Source of the DNA: Actinomycetes bacterium
GTDB taxonomy: Bacteria; Actinomycetota; Acidimicrobiia; Acidimicrobiales; JAAEMS01
Length of the DNA stretch: 56,657 nucleotides
Assembly (NCBI GenBank): GCA_024225275.1
Contig: JAAEMS010000270.1
Coordinates: 1-56,657, forward strand
Reading direction: 5' to 3'
Below the pieces are notes generated by a model that was not told where the DNA came from, searched no databases, and saw only the letters and a program-made list of their open reading frames with translations. Below, piece after piece: positions 1 through 8,084 of this stretch (the stretch's first letter is position 1; every line of letters begins with the position of its first letter). The translations under genes and the position numbers were made by a program.

Positions 1-1
1 G

Positions 2-202
2 CCCCAGCGGCTCACCGATGCCCACGACCGGCTCGACCGATGGCGGACAGCCGGGCCCGGGTCGGCGGCCCTCGAACCGGTGCGGGCCGCCCTCGACGAT
101 GATCTGGACGTTCCCACCGCCCTGGCCCTGATCGACGAAGCCGCTGATGCCGGCCGCGGGGTCAGCGAAGCCGCCGGCCTGCTGGGCGTCCTCGTGTCAT
201 GA
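2..202 (+). CDS. mshC: C-terminal end of MshC (mycothiol cysteine ligase) or a CysS-like protein, 5' partial
   Basis: The reading frame is open from base 2 to a TGA at 200-202 and gives about 66 residues. It contains the pattern PVRAALDDDLDVPTALALID, typical of the helical DALR-like region shared by cysteinyl-tRNA synthetase and MshC, which ligates cysteine to GlcN-inositol in mycothiol synthesis. The protein ends right after AGLLGV, which is where MshC ends; CysS normally continues through a further C-terminal segment. That favours MshC, and mycothiol fits an actinobacterium. The catalytic HIGH/KMSKS part lies outside the window, so a short CysS cannot be excluded. Confidence 0.6.
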   Translation, partial: PQRLTDAHDRLDRWRTAGPGSAALEPVRAALDDDLDVPTALALIDEAADAGRGVSEAAGLLGVLVS

Positions 203-213
203 TGAGGTCGTGA
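199..213 (+). CDS. bridging mini-ORF (MMRS) between mshC and plsC
   Basis: A four-codon ORF starts at an ATG that overlaps the mshC stop (ATGA, 199-202). Its TGA (211-213) overlaps the GTG start chosen for plsC (GTGA, 210-213). It fills the gap exactly. One such case could be chance, but the same geometry recurs at several other junctions here. No function can be read from the peptide; if translated it would serve to pass ribosomes to plsC. Confidence 0.4.
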   Translation: MMRS

Positions 214-1022
214 CGCCGGCCGGCCCGCCAATCGACTCCGAACCCTCGGTGGCCGCGCCCACCGAGCTGCCCTCGGGGGCGGGCCGCCTCCAGTCCCTGT
301 TCCTGGTCGCGGTGAAGCCCCTCTTCTCGTTCTGCTGGCGGGTCCACGTCGAGGGCATGGAGAACCTGCCGATCGAGGGCCCCGCCATCCTGGCCCCCAA
401 CCACACCTCGGTTTTCGACAGCTTCGTTCTGCCCACCGTTCTGCCCCGACGCATCACCTACGTCGGCAAGGCCGAGTACCTCGACGACTGGAAGACGCGG
501 TACATCTTCCCGGCCTTGGGCATGATCCCCATCGACCGCCGGGGCGGTAACGATGCGCAGCAGGCACTGGACGCGGCGGCCGGGGTACTCGACCGGGGCG
601 GCCTGTTCGGTATCTACCCCGAGGGAACCCGCAGCCGTTCGGGCCTGCTCCACAAGGGGCATACCGGCCCCGCCCGTCTGGCCTTGCGAACCGGGGCCCC
701 GATCGTGCCGGTGGGCCTGATCGGGACCCGCGAGATCCAGCCCCCCGACCAGCCGATGCCCACCCCGTTCCGTGCGGTGGTGGTGAAGTTCGGTCGGCCC
801 GTCGATCCCGACGTCTACGCCGGCCGAACCGATACCCGGATGGTGACCCGGCAGATGATCGACGAGGTCATGTTCGAGATCCGCGAGATGACCGGCCAGA
901 CCTATGTCGACACCTACGCCACCAAGAAGGCGCCCGAACCCCTCGAGCAGGCGGCGCCCATGGAGACTCCCGCTGCCCCGCGGCGCTCGTCGGCCGAGCT
1001 TCTGCGCACCGCCGCCAGGTGA
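210..1022 (+). CDS. plsC: 1-acyl-sn-glycerol-3-phosphate acyltransferase family protein (PlsC)
   Basis: Membrane-associated acyltransferase predicted to make phosphatidic acid by acylating lysophosphatidic acid. From the GTG at 210 it has 270 residues. The catalytic H-x4-D motif is at about residues 65-70 (NHTSVFD) and the substrate-binding EGTR motif at about 138-141. The tail after about residue 230 is proline/alanine-rich and not part of the domain. The frame is open further upstream, to a GTG near 147, but that would overlap mshC and add a non-conserved leader. The GTG at 210 overlaps the bridging mini-ORF stop and is preferred. The acyl acceptor is inferred from family only. Confidence 0.8.
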   Translation: MTPAGPPIDSEPSVAAPTELPSGAGRLQSLFLVAVKPLFSFCWRVHVEGMENLPIEGPAILAPNHTSVFDSFVLPTVLPRRITYVGKAEYLDDWKTRYIFPALGMIPIDRRGGNDAQQALDAAAGVLDRGGLFGIYPEGTRSRSGLLHKGHTGPARLALRTGAPIVPVGLIGTREIQPPDQPMPTPFRAVVVKFGRPVDPDVYAGRTDTRMVTRQMIDEVMFEIREMTGQTYVDTYATKKAPEPLEQAAPMETPAAPRRSSAELLRTAAR

Positions 1023-1109
1023 CGGCGCTCATACCCGACCATCGACACGGGTGGCGGGCATTCACCGCCCTGGGCCCGAATTGACACAGGGGTGAGGGTG
1101 GAGCGGCTG

Positions 1110-1115
1110 TAGCCT
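1110..1115 (+). promoter_or_regulatory. -10 element (TAGCCT) of thrS
   Basis: TAGCCT lies 9 nt before the thrS ATG, so a transcript would start at or within a few bases of the start codon. A TTGACA at 1081-1086 is present, but its 23-nt spacing is too long for a normal -35. Confidence 0.5.
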
Positions 1116-1124
1116 TGACCGACC

Positions 1125-3089
1125 ATGGCCCAGATATCCGTGACCCTTCCCGACGGTTCCGAGCGTGTGCTTCGCGCGGACGCCACCGGCGCCGATCTCG
1201 CGGCCGACATCGGCCCCGGTCTCGCCCAGGCCGCCCTCATCACCCTTGTCGACGGTGATGAACGCGATCTCTCAGCCCCTCTCACCGACGGTGCCACCGT
1301 CGCCATCGTCACCGCCGACTCCGACCAGGGCCTGCACACCATCCGGCACTCCACGGCCCACGTGCTGGCCCAGGCCGTGCTCGACCTCTGGCCGGGCGCC
1401 ACCTACGCCATCGGCCCCCCGATCGAGGACGGCTTCTACTACGACTTCGAGCTGCCCGGCGGGGCCACGTTCAGCGACGAGGACCTCGAGCGGATCGAGG
1501 CCACTATGGCTGAGATAGTGGCCGCCGATCAGCCCTTCGTGAGGGGCGAGGCTTCGGCCGACGAGGGTCTCGCCCTGTTCGCTGACCATCAGTACAAGTT
1601 GGAGATCATCCGCCGCGCCGCCGCGGCCGAAGCCGACAGCGAGGATGCCGGCGAGGTGTCGGGCGACGTGGTCAGCTACTACCGCAACGGCGACGGCTTC
1701 ATCGACCTGTGCCTGGGCCCCCACGTGCCCTCGACGGGTCGACTGGGCCACTTCAAGCTGATGAAGGTCGCCGGTGCCTATTGGAGGGGCAGCGAGAAAA
1801 ACCCGATGCTCCAGCGCATCTACGGCACGGCGTGGGCCAACAAGAAGGCGCTCAAGGGACATCTCCACCGCCTGGCCGAGGCCGAGAAGCGCGACCACCG
1901 GCGCCTCGCCGCCGAGCTCGACTTGGTGTCGTGGCCCGAGGAGCTCGGTCCCGGCCTGGCCGTCTGGCACCCCAAGGGTGCGCTCGTGCGCAAGCTCATG
2001 GAGGACTACGCCCGGGCCCGCCACGAAGCCGGCGGCTACGAGTTCGTATTCAGTCCCCACATCGCCAAATCGGTGCTCTGGGAGACGTCAGGCCATCTCG
2101 ACTTCTACGCCGACGGCATGTACCCGCCCATGGAGATGGACGGGGCCAGCTACTACCCGAAACCCATGAACTGTCCGTTCCACGTCATGATCTACCGGAG
2201 CGGCCAGAAGTCCTATCGCGACCTGCCTCTACGCCTGTTCGAGCTGGGGGCGGTCTACCGCTACGAGCTGTCGGGTGCGGTACACGGACTGCTCCGCAGC
2301 CGGGGCTTCACCCAGGACGACAGCCATATCTTCTGTACCCGTGAGCAGCTCCAGGATGAGCTGGCCAGCCTTCTCGACTTCGTATTGTCGGTGCTACGAG
2401 CCTTCGGTTTCGACGACTTCCAGGCCAAGCTCTCAACCCGCCCCGAGGAGAAGTCGGTGGGCGATGACCATCTGTGGGACGAGGCCACCGAGGGGCTGCG
2501 CCTCGCCCTCGAACTGGCCAACCTCGACTATGTCGTCGACGAGGGCGGCGGCGCCTTCTACGGGCCCAAGATCGATGTCGATGTGAAGGACGCGATCGGT
2601 CGGGCCTGGCAGCTGTCCACCATCCAGGCCGACTTCCAGCTTCCCGAACGTTTCGGCATCGACTATGTCGGTGCCGACGGCGAGAAGCACCGGCCGGTCA
2701 TGGTGCACCGGGCCTTGTTCGGCTCGGTGGAACGGTTCTTCGGCGTCCTGCTCGAGCACTACGCCGGTGCCTTCCCCACCTGGCTGGCACCGGTGCAGGT
2801 TCGGGTCCTGCCGGTGGCCGACACCCACCTCGAGTACGCCCAGACCGTCGTCGACCGGCTGGCCGATCTGGGTTATCGGGTCGACCTGGTCGATCCTCAC
2901 GACCAGCTGGGCAAGCGCATCCGCTCGGCCAAGGTCGAGAAGCTGCCCTACGTGCTCGTGGTGGGCGACGACGATGTGGCGGCCGGAACCGCGGGGGTGA
3001 ACCCCCGCGGCGGCGAGGTCGAGCGCGACGTACCCATCGACGCCTTCTTGGCCCGCCTGGCCGACGAGGTCTCGGCCTGGGCCATCTGA
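1125..3089 (+). CDS. thrS: threonine--tRNA ligase
   Basis: Charges tRNA-Thr in the cytoplasm. The 654-residue protein has the expected order: N-terminal TGS domain (about 1-65), second additional editing domain (about 70-240) with HSTAHVLAQA, class II catalytic core, and C-terminal anticodon-binding domain (about 550-650). The zinc site is recognisable in the NCPFHVMIY motif and the later HRALFGS motif. There is no Shine-Dalgarno; the ATG follows a TAGCCT box by 9 nt, suggesting a leaderless mRNA. The stop overlaps the next ATG (TGATG). In M. tuberculosis thrS (Rv2614c) heads the same HIT-pgsA-patA-pimA series. Confidence 0.97.
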   Translation: MAQISVTLPDGSERVLRADATGADLAADIGPGLAQAALITLVDGDERDLSAPLTDGATVAIVTADSDQGLHTIRHSTAHVLAQAVLDLWPGATYAIGPPIEDGFYYDFELPGGATFSDEDLERIEATMAEIVAADQPFVRGEASADEGLALFADHQYKLEIIRRAAAAEADSEDAGEVSGDVVSYYRNGDGFIDLCLGPHVPSTGRLGHFKLMKVAGAYWRGSEKNPMLQRIYGTAWANKKALKGHLHRLAEAEKRDHRRLAAELDLVSWPEELGPGLAVWHPKGALVRKLMEDYARARHEAGGYEFVFSPHIAKSVLWETSGHLDFYADGMYPPMEMDGASYYPKPMNCPFHVMIYRSGQKSYRDLPLRLFELGAVYRYELSGAVHGLLRSRGFTQDDSHIFCTREQLQDELASLLDFVLSVLRAFGFDDFQAKLSTRPEEKSVGDDHLWDEATEGLRLALELANLDYVVDEGGGAFYGPKIDVDVKDAIGRAWQLSTIQADFQLPERFGIDYVGADGEKHRPVMVHRALFGSVERFFGVLLEHYAGAFPTWLAPVQVRVLPVADTHLEYAQTVVDRLADLGYRVDLVDPHDQLGKRIRSAKVEKLPYVLVVGDDDVAAGTAGVNPRGGEVERDVPIDAFLARLADEVSAWAI

Positions 3090-3625
3090 TGGCCGGGCGG
3101 GTGGGTGGCCAAGCAGGCATCGAGCGGCTGTGGGCCGGCTGGCGGCTCGCCTACATCGAGGGCGTCGACCACTCGGCCGCTGTCCCGGGTGGCGAAGGTA
3201 GCCTGTTCGAACGCATCCTCGGCAGTGGCCTGCCCGATGACCAGACCTGGATCCTATGGCGGGGTGAGCATTGTTTTGCTCTGCTCAACGCCTACCCCTA
3301 CACCAGCGGACACGTGCTGGTCATGCCCAACCGGGCCGTACCCGGCCTGGCGGGTCTGACCGGGGCCGAGTCGGCCGAGCTCTGGCAGGGGATACAACTG
3401 GCCGTCGCCGCGGTCACCGACGCCTACCGGCCTGAGGGCTTGAATGTCGGGTTCAACCTGGGGCGGGCGGCCGGTGCGGGGGTCCCCGACCACCTCCACG
3501 CCCATGTCCTGCCCCGCTGGTCGGGCGACACCAACTTCACCACCGCCATCGCCGAGACTCGCGTCGTCCCGGAGGCTCTCACCGATACCTGGCGCCGCCT
3601 CCGCGACGCTTGGAGGGAGTGGTAA
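3089..3625 (+). CDS. HIT-family protein, probable Ap4A phosphorylase
   Basis: A 178-residue histidine-triad protein with the catalytic HLHAHV motif at about residues 135-140. The whole-protein pattern (LLNAYPYTSGHVLVMP, then NVGFNLG, then PRWSGDTNF) closely follows the actinobacterial Rv2613c type, an Ap4A phosphorylase that splits diadenosine tetraphosphate into ADP and ATP. It starts within the thrS stop (TGATG), so the pair is probably translationally coupled. This makes sense because aminoacyl-tRNA synthetases produce Ap4A as a side product. Substrate is by family analogy. Confidence 0.85.
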   Translation: MAGRVGGQAGIERLWAGWRLAYIEGVDHSAAVPGGEGSLFERILGSGLPDDQTWILWRGEHCFALLNAYPYTSGHVLVMPNRAVPGLAGLTGAESAELWQGIQLAVAAVTDAYRPEGLNVGFNLGRAAGAGVPDHLHAHVLPRWSGDTNFTTAIAETRVVPEALTDTWRRLRDAWREW

Positions 3626-3634
3626 CGGCGCCGG

Positions 3635-3640
3635 TAGCGT
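3635..3640 (+). promoter_or_regulatory. -10 element (TAGCGT) of the 3648 gene
   Basis: TAGCGT is followed by 7 nt and then the GTG at 3648, the leaderless arrangement seen repeatedly here. Confidence 0.5.
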
Positions 3641-3647
3641 GGGCGCC

Positions 3648-4145
3648 GTGACCGATTCCGACGACTCCCTCGACGATGGTGAGATCCACGACGAGCTGCC
3701 TGCCGATCTCGATCTCACCGGGTTCGTGGGCACCTACCAATTCCCCGACAACAGCCGTCGCCGGTGGCCGGGCACCCTCTATCTGGCCGTGGCCGCCATC
3801 CTGTTCATCTCCTGGTTGAACTTCGCCGACGATGGTGTGCTGGTCAACGACGGTTACCTGTGGTGCGCTATCGGCCTCGCCGTCTTCGGCGTCATCAATT
3901 GGATCATGGCCTGGAAGGTGGCGGTCAAGGAGACCGACGCCCTCGAGATCGCCGGTCGCCACGTCGGGTTCGCGGCCGGGCACTCGTCGGCCCAGATGGT
4001 GTGGCGGGGCTGGCTGTCGAAGCCGACCTGGCGGGTCCTGGTGTACAGCACCGAGGAACCTCCCGCGGCGCGGGCCCTGGTGCTGATCGACGGCGTGGGC
4101 GGCGACGTCCTCCAGGACCTCATCCAGGACAACCCACAAGACTGA
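3648..4145 (+). CDS. conserved hypothetical two-helix membrane protein
   Basis: 165 residues from the GTG at 3648. The acidic N-terminus (about 1-40) is followed by two hydrophobic helices (about 45-63 and 70-90), then a soluble C-terminal part of about 75 residues (from about WKVAVKETDALEI) that ends in an acidic tail. The C-terminal part resembles a small beta-rich, PH-like membrane-associated domain, but I do not recognise a named family with confidence. It sits between the HIT gene and pgsA, where mycobacteria have no gene, so it interrupts an otherwise conserved order. The start was chosen from the TAGCGT box 7 nt upstream. Confidence 0.7.
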   Translation: MTDSDDSLDDGEIHDELPADLDLTGFVGTYQFPDNSRRRWPGTLYLAVAAILFISWLNFADDGVLVNDGYLWCAIGLAVFGVINWIMAWKVAVKETDALEIAGRHVGFAAGHSSAQMVWRGWLSKPTWRVLVYSTEEPPAARALVLIDGVGGDVLQDLIQDNPQD

Positions 4146-4209
4146 GGCCGAGCTTGCGAGGCCGGGGCCCGAGCGGCCCGGCCCGAAGGGCCAGGAGCGG
4201 AAAGAAGGG

Positions 4210-4320
4210 CCCGGCGCACCGACCCCGGTCCGGGGTTCCGAAGCGAGCTGGTCCGTGGCCCCGGAGCGGTAGGCCATTCCCGGCGCACCGACCCCGGTCC
4301 GGGTTCCCAGGCGAGTTGGG
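4210..4320. repeat. imperfect direct repeat (two 42-bp copies, 69-bp period) between convergent genes
   Basis: Copies at 4210-4251 and 4279-4320 share CCCGGCGCACCGACCCCGG followed by TCCGG, then (A/C)(A/G)GCGAG(C/T)TGG. The copies are 69 bp apart. The whole intergenic interval 4146-4320 is also rich in GGCCCG/CGGGCC inverted pieces that could fold as a terminator between the + gene ending at 4145 and the minus gene ending at 4321. No ORF of note lies within it. Confidence 0.75.
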
Positions 4321-4842
4321 TCAGCGGGCGGCCCGGGCCTCGGTCATGGTCTCGGTGGCCGAAACCAGATCGACGGAGGTGGTACGGACCGCTTCGCGCA
4401 CCACGTCGAGGGCGTCCACGGTCTGGCCGTCGGGGCCTGCGACGCGGGCCGACCGCGACCAGTCAGCGGCGCGGGTGTGCTCGATCCGTTCGGCCAGTTG
4501 GGCGGCTTCGCGGCCCAGAACCGCGACCTCGGCGGCCAGATCACCCCTTGCTTCTGGCCATCGCGGCCTTTGGCCGGCGTCCATGACCCCGGCCGTCAGC
4601 TCGGGGTTGTCATGGTCGAGGATGTCATCGACGGCGGCCTGCAACAGCCCCAGTGTCCGGGAGGCCCGGGTGACGATCGTGAGCGCCGACTCACCTCGGG
4701 ATCCCACGAAAGCCGCTAGTCCGCCATGGTCGTCGTTGGGGTCATCGAGGCTGAAGGTGGCCTCTCGGAACCGCCGTTCGAATGACCTCACTGCGATGGC
4801 GGCATCACGGGGGGACAGTCGCGACACGTCAGGACCGGTCAT
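4321..4842 (-). CDS. DinB-like four-helix protein (hypothetical)
   Basis: 173 residues starting MTGPDVSRLS. The protein is almost entirely helical, and its C-terminal stretch VDALDVVREAVRTTSVDL is typical of DinB/mycothiol-dependent isomerase-like helical bundles. I cannot see the usual metal-binding triad of histidines clearly, so activity is uncertain. It converges on the 3648 gene and diverges from pgsA. The chosen ATG has a TACGGT box 7 nt upstream on the same strand. Confidence 0.65.
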   Translation of the reverse strand: MTGPDVSRLSPRDAAIAVRSFERRFREATFSLDDPNDDHGGLAAFVGSRGESALTIVTRASRTLGLLQAAVDDILDHDNPELTAGVMDAGQRPRWPEARGDLAAEVAVLGREAAQLAERIEHTRAADWSRSARVAGPDGQTVDALDVVREAVRTTSVDLVSATETMTEARAAR

Positions 4843-4849
4843 GGGGAGC

Positions 4850-4855
4850 ACCGTA
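4850..4855 (-). promoter_or_regulatory. -10 element (TACGGT on minus) of the DinB-like gene
   Basis: Reads TACGGT on the minus strand, 7 nt before the ATG at 4842. It lies about 35 bp from the pgsA -10 on the opposite strand, making a compact divergent promoter region. Confidence 0.5.
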
Positions 4856-4888
4856 CCTGACTGATAGCCTGGTGGACCCCTGTCGCCT

Positions 4889-4894
4889 TACGAT
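4889..4894 (+). promoter_or_regulatory. -10 element (TACGAT) of pgsA
   Basis: TACGAT is followed by 9 nt and the pgsA ATG. A second TAGCCT at 4865-4870 could be an alternative -10 that would give a short leader. Confidence 0.45.
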
Positions 4895-4903
4895 TGGTAG
4901 GAC

Positions 4904-5641
4904 ATGTTCGACGGGAATTTCCGTACCGGGGTCGAGGCGCGAGTCGCCCCCCTCGGCGAAGCGCTCAAACGCACCGGCGTGAGCCCCGATCACATCACCG
5001 TGGTGGGCGTGCTCATGTCGGGTGCGGCCGCGGTCGTCATCGGCTCTGGCCGCCTCTTCCTGGGTGCGGTGCTGCTCGCCCTCACCGGTCTACCCGACCT
5101 TCTCGACGGCGCCGTCGCCAAAGCCTCGGGTTCCGCATCGGCCCGGGGGGCTTTCTTCGATTCCGTGGCTGATCGGCTCACCGACGCCATGCTCTTCGGC
5201 GGTGTGGCCTGGTACCTGTTCGACGCGGAGCCGGGGAGCCGGGTCGTGCTGTTGCCCATGGCCATCCTGGGTGTGTCGCTCCTGGTGAGCTACCAGCGGG
5301 CCAAGGCCGAGTCGTTGGGCTTCGATGCCAAGGGCGGGCTCATGGAGCGTGCTGAGCGGTTCATCGTGCTGGGCTTCGGCCTGATCTTCAGCAGCCTGCT
5401 CATTCCGGTCCTGTGGGTACTGTTCGCGGCCACCGGCGGAACCGCCATCTTTCGCTTCCAGAAGGTCTGGCGCCAGGCCGATCCACCCCCTCGCTCGGCC
5501 CGCACTCCGAGGACCGAGCGCCTCACCCGCACCCGTCGCCGTTCAGCCCGGCCCGTCGCCCAGCAGTGGCGCGACAAGTCGCGGGCCCGGCGCGAAGCGG
5601 CCCGGTCGCGAAACGCCAAGTCCCGCCGCCGCGCCGACTGA
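4904..5641 (+). CDS. pgsA: CDP-alcohol phosphatidyltransferase, probable phosphatidylinositol-phosphate synthase
   Basis: Integral membrane enzyme that joins a CDP-diacylglycerol phosphatidyl group to an alcohol; by gene order with patA and pimA the alcohol is probably inositol 1-phosphate. The 245-residue protein has the diagnostic D-x2-D-G-x2-A...G-x3-D-x3-D motif at about residues 63-90 (DLLDGAVAK, then GAFFDSVADRLTD). The usual arginine after the alanine is lysine here. Several transmembrane helices follow. The last 55 residues are an Arg/Ala-rich basic tail, unusually long for the family and likely cytoplasmic. The start lies 9 nt after a TACGAT box. Confidence 0.88.
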   Translation: MFDGNFRTGVEARVAPLGEALKRTGVSPDHITVVGVLMSGAAAVVIGSGRLFLGAVLLALTGLPDLLDGAVAKASGSASARGAFFDSVADRLTDAMLFGGVAWYLFDAEPGSRVVLLPMAILGVSLLVSYQRAKAESLGFDAKGGLMERAERFIVLGFGLIFSSLLIPVLWVLFAATGGTAIFRFQKVWRQADPPPRSARTPRTERLTRTRRRSARPVAQQWRDKSRARREAARSRNAKSRRRAD

Positions 5642-5644
5642 CGG

Positions 5645-6544
5645 GTGGGGTCGCGCGCCCACGCCCTCTATCGGACCGGGGGCACTCTCGCCCGGCACGC
5701 TCCGTCCGCTCTGGTGGACCTGGTGGCCCGAACCGGCGGCTTCGGCGCCGCTCAGGTCACACCTGACAAGCGTCGCCAGGTCGAGCGGAACCTGGGTCGG
5801 ATCTACCCCACGATTCGGGGTCAGCGGCTGCGACGAGGGGTCGATGCCTGCTTCGATTCGTACGCCCGCTACTGGGCCGACACTCTCCGGCTGCCTTCGG
5901 TCGATGACGATGAGCTCGATGAGGGCCTCACCTATGAGGGGTACGAGCACATCGTCAAGGCCCGGGCCGACGGCAAGGGTCCACTCATGATCGTTCCCCA
6001 TCTGGGGAGTTGGGAATGGGCGGCCTTCTGGTTGACCCGGCTCGAGAACGTGCCGGTCAGCGCGGTGGTCGAGGCTATTGAGCCCGCCGACGTCTTCGAT
6101 TGGTTTGTCGAACTGCGTGAGAGCCTCGGGCTCTCGGTCATCCCCCTCGGCCCCAATGCCGCCAAGGATGTGGCCGCGGCAGTGAAGCGGGGCGAGGTCA
6201 CGTGCCTGGTGGCCGACCGGGACATCTCGGGCACCGGGATCGAGGTCGAGTTCTTCGGCGAGCGCACCAGCCTGCCTGCCGGTCCCGCAGCCCTGGCCTT
6301 GCGCACTGGGGCGCCACTCCTGCCCACGGCCGTGTACTACCGGGGCTCCCGTCGCCATTGTGTGGTCCATCCGCCAATGGAGATCGAACGTCAGGGGCGG
6401 CTACGCGAGGACGTGGCTCGGATCACCCAGGATGTCGCCCACCGGCTCGAGGACATGATCCGGGTGGCACCCGAGCAGTGGCATCTGCTCCAGCCCAACT
6501 GGCCCAGCGACCACGAGGCCGAACGGGCTTGCCGCACCCGCTGA
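5645..6544 (+). CDS. patA: lauroyl/PIM acyltransferase family protein (PatA-like)
   Basis: 299-residue LpxL/HtrB-family lysophospholipid acyltransferase. The catalytic H-x4-E motif is visible as HLGSWEWAAFW at about residues 118-123. In mycobacteria the homologue between pgsA1 and pimA (Rv2611c, PatA) acylates the mannose of PIM1; the same position here suggests the same job at the inner leaflet of the membrane. It begins at a GTG 3 nt after pgsA and is presumably in the same operon. Confidence 0.85.
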   Translation: MGSRAHALYRTGGTLARHAPSALVDLVARTGGFGAAQVTPDKRRQVERNLGRIYPTIRGQRLRRGVDACFDSYARYWADTLRLPSVDDDELDEGLTYEGYEHIVKARADGKGPLMIVPHLGSWEWAAFWLTRLENVPVSAVVEAIEPADVFDWFVELRESLGLSVIPLGPNAAKDVAAAVKRGEVTCLVADRDISGTGIEVEFFGERTSLPAGPAALALRTGAPLLPTAVYYRGSRRHCVVHPPMEIERQGRLREDVARITQDVAHRLEDMIRVAPEQWHLLQPNWPSDHEAERACRTR

Positions 6545-6545
6545 G

Positions 6546-6851
6546 TCAGGCGGCGACGAGATCGGCGAGGGGACCCTGGCGCCGGTAGGCGGCCACCCCC
6601 AGGGCCATCGAGGTCGCCAACAGGGCTCCCGCGGCCATGATGCGTCGCGAGGCCAGGCCGCTGCAGTCGATCTCGGTGGCGTCTTGTCCGACGCCGAAGA
6701 CCTGGTTCAGGGGGGGATCGCACGATACCGACGTGGTGACCGTTCGACCCGAGGAGTCGACCCGCTCGAGGGCGCGGTGGTAGGGGGTGAGAGCGACGAT
6801 GGCAGCCAGGAGGCCGAGGAGCACCGCGAAGGTGGCCAGGTGACGGGACAC
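6546..6851 (-). CDS. hypothetical small membrane protein
   Basis: 101 residues from a GTG. There is an N-terminal hydrophobic helix (about 6-22), then a short extracytoplasmic loop of about 45 residues with two cysteines (SCDPP and DCSGL) that could form a disulfide, and a second hydrophobic helix (about 70-88). It is squeezed tail-to-tail with patA (1 nt gap) and diverges from pimA. I do not recognise the family; the two-helix and paired-cysteine layout argues that it is a real gene. Confidence 0.6.
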   Translation of the reverse strand: MSRHLATFAVLLGLLAAIVALTPYHRALERVDSSGRTVTTSVSCDPPLNQVFGVGQDATEIDCSGLASRRIMAAGALLATSMALGVAAYRRQGPLADLVAA

Positions 6852-6937
6852 GGCCGGGAGTTGAGCACGGCTTCACCTCGTCCGCCAAATTCCGTGGTTG
6901 GCCGACCACCAAGGGTGAGGGCTGGCGGTGGACCCAG

Positions 6938-6943
6938 TAGCCT
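6938..6943 (+). promoter_or_regulatory. -10 element (TAGCCT) of pimA
   Basis: TAGCCT, 7 nt, then the GTG of pimA. The pair GTGGT...ACCAC just upstream (about 6893-6908) is a possible small operator. Confidence 0.5.
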
Positions 6944-6950
6944 CCTCGGC

Positions 6951-8084
6951 GTGCGGATCGGGATGGTGTGTCCATACAGCCTGACCATCCCGGGAGGGGT
7001 GCAGGGCCAGGTGCTCGATCTTTCGCGCGCCTTGCGGGCCGAAGGGGCGGCAGTGCGAATCCTCGCTCCTTGCGACGGACCGCCTCCTGCCACCAACGTG
7101 ACTCCGCTGGGGGCCTCGCTGCCCTACGCCACCAATGGCTCGGTGGCCCCCATCGCGCCCGACCTCCCCGCCCAGCTGCGCTTGATCCGAGCCATGCGTG
7201 ACGAGGACTTCGACATCATCAACATCCACGAGCCTCTCGCCCCGGGGGTCAGCACGACCGCCCTCTTGGTCAAGGCCGCACCCCTGTTCGGCACCTTCCA
7301 CGCCGCGGGTGACGAGGGTCCGTACCGGCCGTTCGCCTGGACCACGCCGGTTCTGGGGCGCATGCTTCGACGGCTCGACAAGCGGGTCGCGGTTTCGGCT
7401 GATGCCGCCGAGCTGGCCAGCCGGCATTTTGGCGGTGACTACGAGCTGGTGTTCAACGCGGTTGCCGCCCAACGCATCATCGAGACTCCGCCGTGGTCCA
7501 CCAGCGGCCCCACGGTCTTCTTCATTGCCCGCCACGAACCCCGCAAGGGCCTGGCCGTCCTGCTCGAGTCGCTCGAGCACCTCCCGGCTGACGTTCAGGT
7601 GTGGGTGGCGGGCGATGGCCCCCAGACCGAGGAACTCCAGCAACGATTCCCCGACCCTCGGGTGGAGTGGCTGGGGCGCATCAGCGACGACGAGAAGTTC
7701 GCTCGACTCCGGGGCGCAGACCTGTTCTGCGTCCCCAGTCTGGGCGGAGAGTCGTTCGGGGTGGTTCTGCTCGAAGGTATGGCCGCAGCCACGCCGGTCG
7801 TGGCCAGCGGCCTCGACGCCTACGCCGCGGTGGCTCGTCAGGGCGCGGACGCCGAGCTGTTCAGGCCGGGAGACCCCGCCCATCTGGCCGTGGCCATCCG
7901 CCGGGTGCTCGACGATGAACGGCGCCGCGCCGAGTTGGTCGAGTCGGGCCTCGAACGGGCTGGCCAGTTCTCCATGCGAGCCCTGGCCCGACGGTACCTC
8001 GACCTGTTCGAGGCCACGGTTGCCTCGGCCGCCCGCCAGGGCTCGCGCTGGGACCGGGGCGTACCCCCTAGGATGGTTCCATGA
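6951..8084 (+). CDS. pimA: phosphatidylinositol alpha-mannosyltransferase (GT4 family)
   Basis: GT-B glycosyltransferase of 377 residues that transfers mannose from GDP-mannose to phosphatidylinositol, the first step of PIM synthesis at the inner membrane face. The N-terminus MRIGMVCPYSLTIPGGVQ matches PimA closely. The C-terminal nucleotide-sugar site has ARHEPRKGL and the E-x7-E region GGESFGVVLLEGMA. A longer frame starting at 6684 exists, but the GTG at 6951 fits the family and has TAGCCT 7 nt upstream. The TGA overlaps the ATG of the next mini-ORF (ATGA, 8081-8084). Confidence 0.9.
   Translation: MRIGMVCPYSLTIPGGVQGQVLDLSRALRAEGAAVRILAPCDGPPPATNVTPLGASLPYATNGSVAPIAPDLPAQLRLIRAMRDEDFDIINIHEPLAPGVSTTALLVKAAPLFGTFHAAGDEGPYRPFAWTTPVLGRMLRRLDKRVAVSADAAELASRHFGGDYELVFNAVAAQRIIETPPWSTSGPTVFFIARHEPRKGLAVLLESLEHLPADVQVWVAGDGPQTEELQQRFPDPRVEWLGRISDDEKFARLRGADLFCVPSLGGESFGVVLLEGMAAATPVVASGLDAYAAVARQGADAELFRPGDPAHLAVAIRRVLDDERRRAELVESGLERAGQFSMRALARRYLDLFEATVASAARQGSRWDRGVPPRMVP
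8069..8074 (+). promoter_or_regulatory. -10 element (TAGGAT) inside the 3' end of pimA
   Basis: TAGGAT is followed by 6 nt and the ATG of the repeat-containing mini-ORF. It would give a leaderless mini-ORF-lemA-htpX transcript independent of pimA. Confidence 0.45.

Noticed and set aside
3764..4864. Long + strand ORF of 366 codons over the 3648 gene and the DinB-like gene
   Set aside because: Arg/Pro/Gly-rich shadow frame typical of high GC, overlapping two better-supported genes and the repeat spacer.
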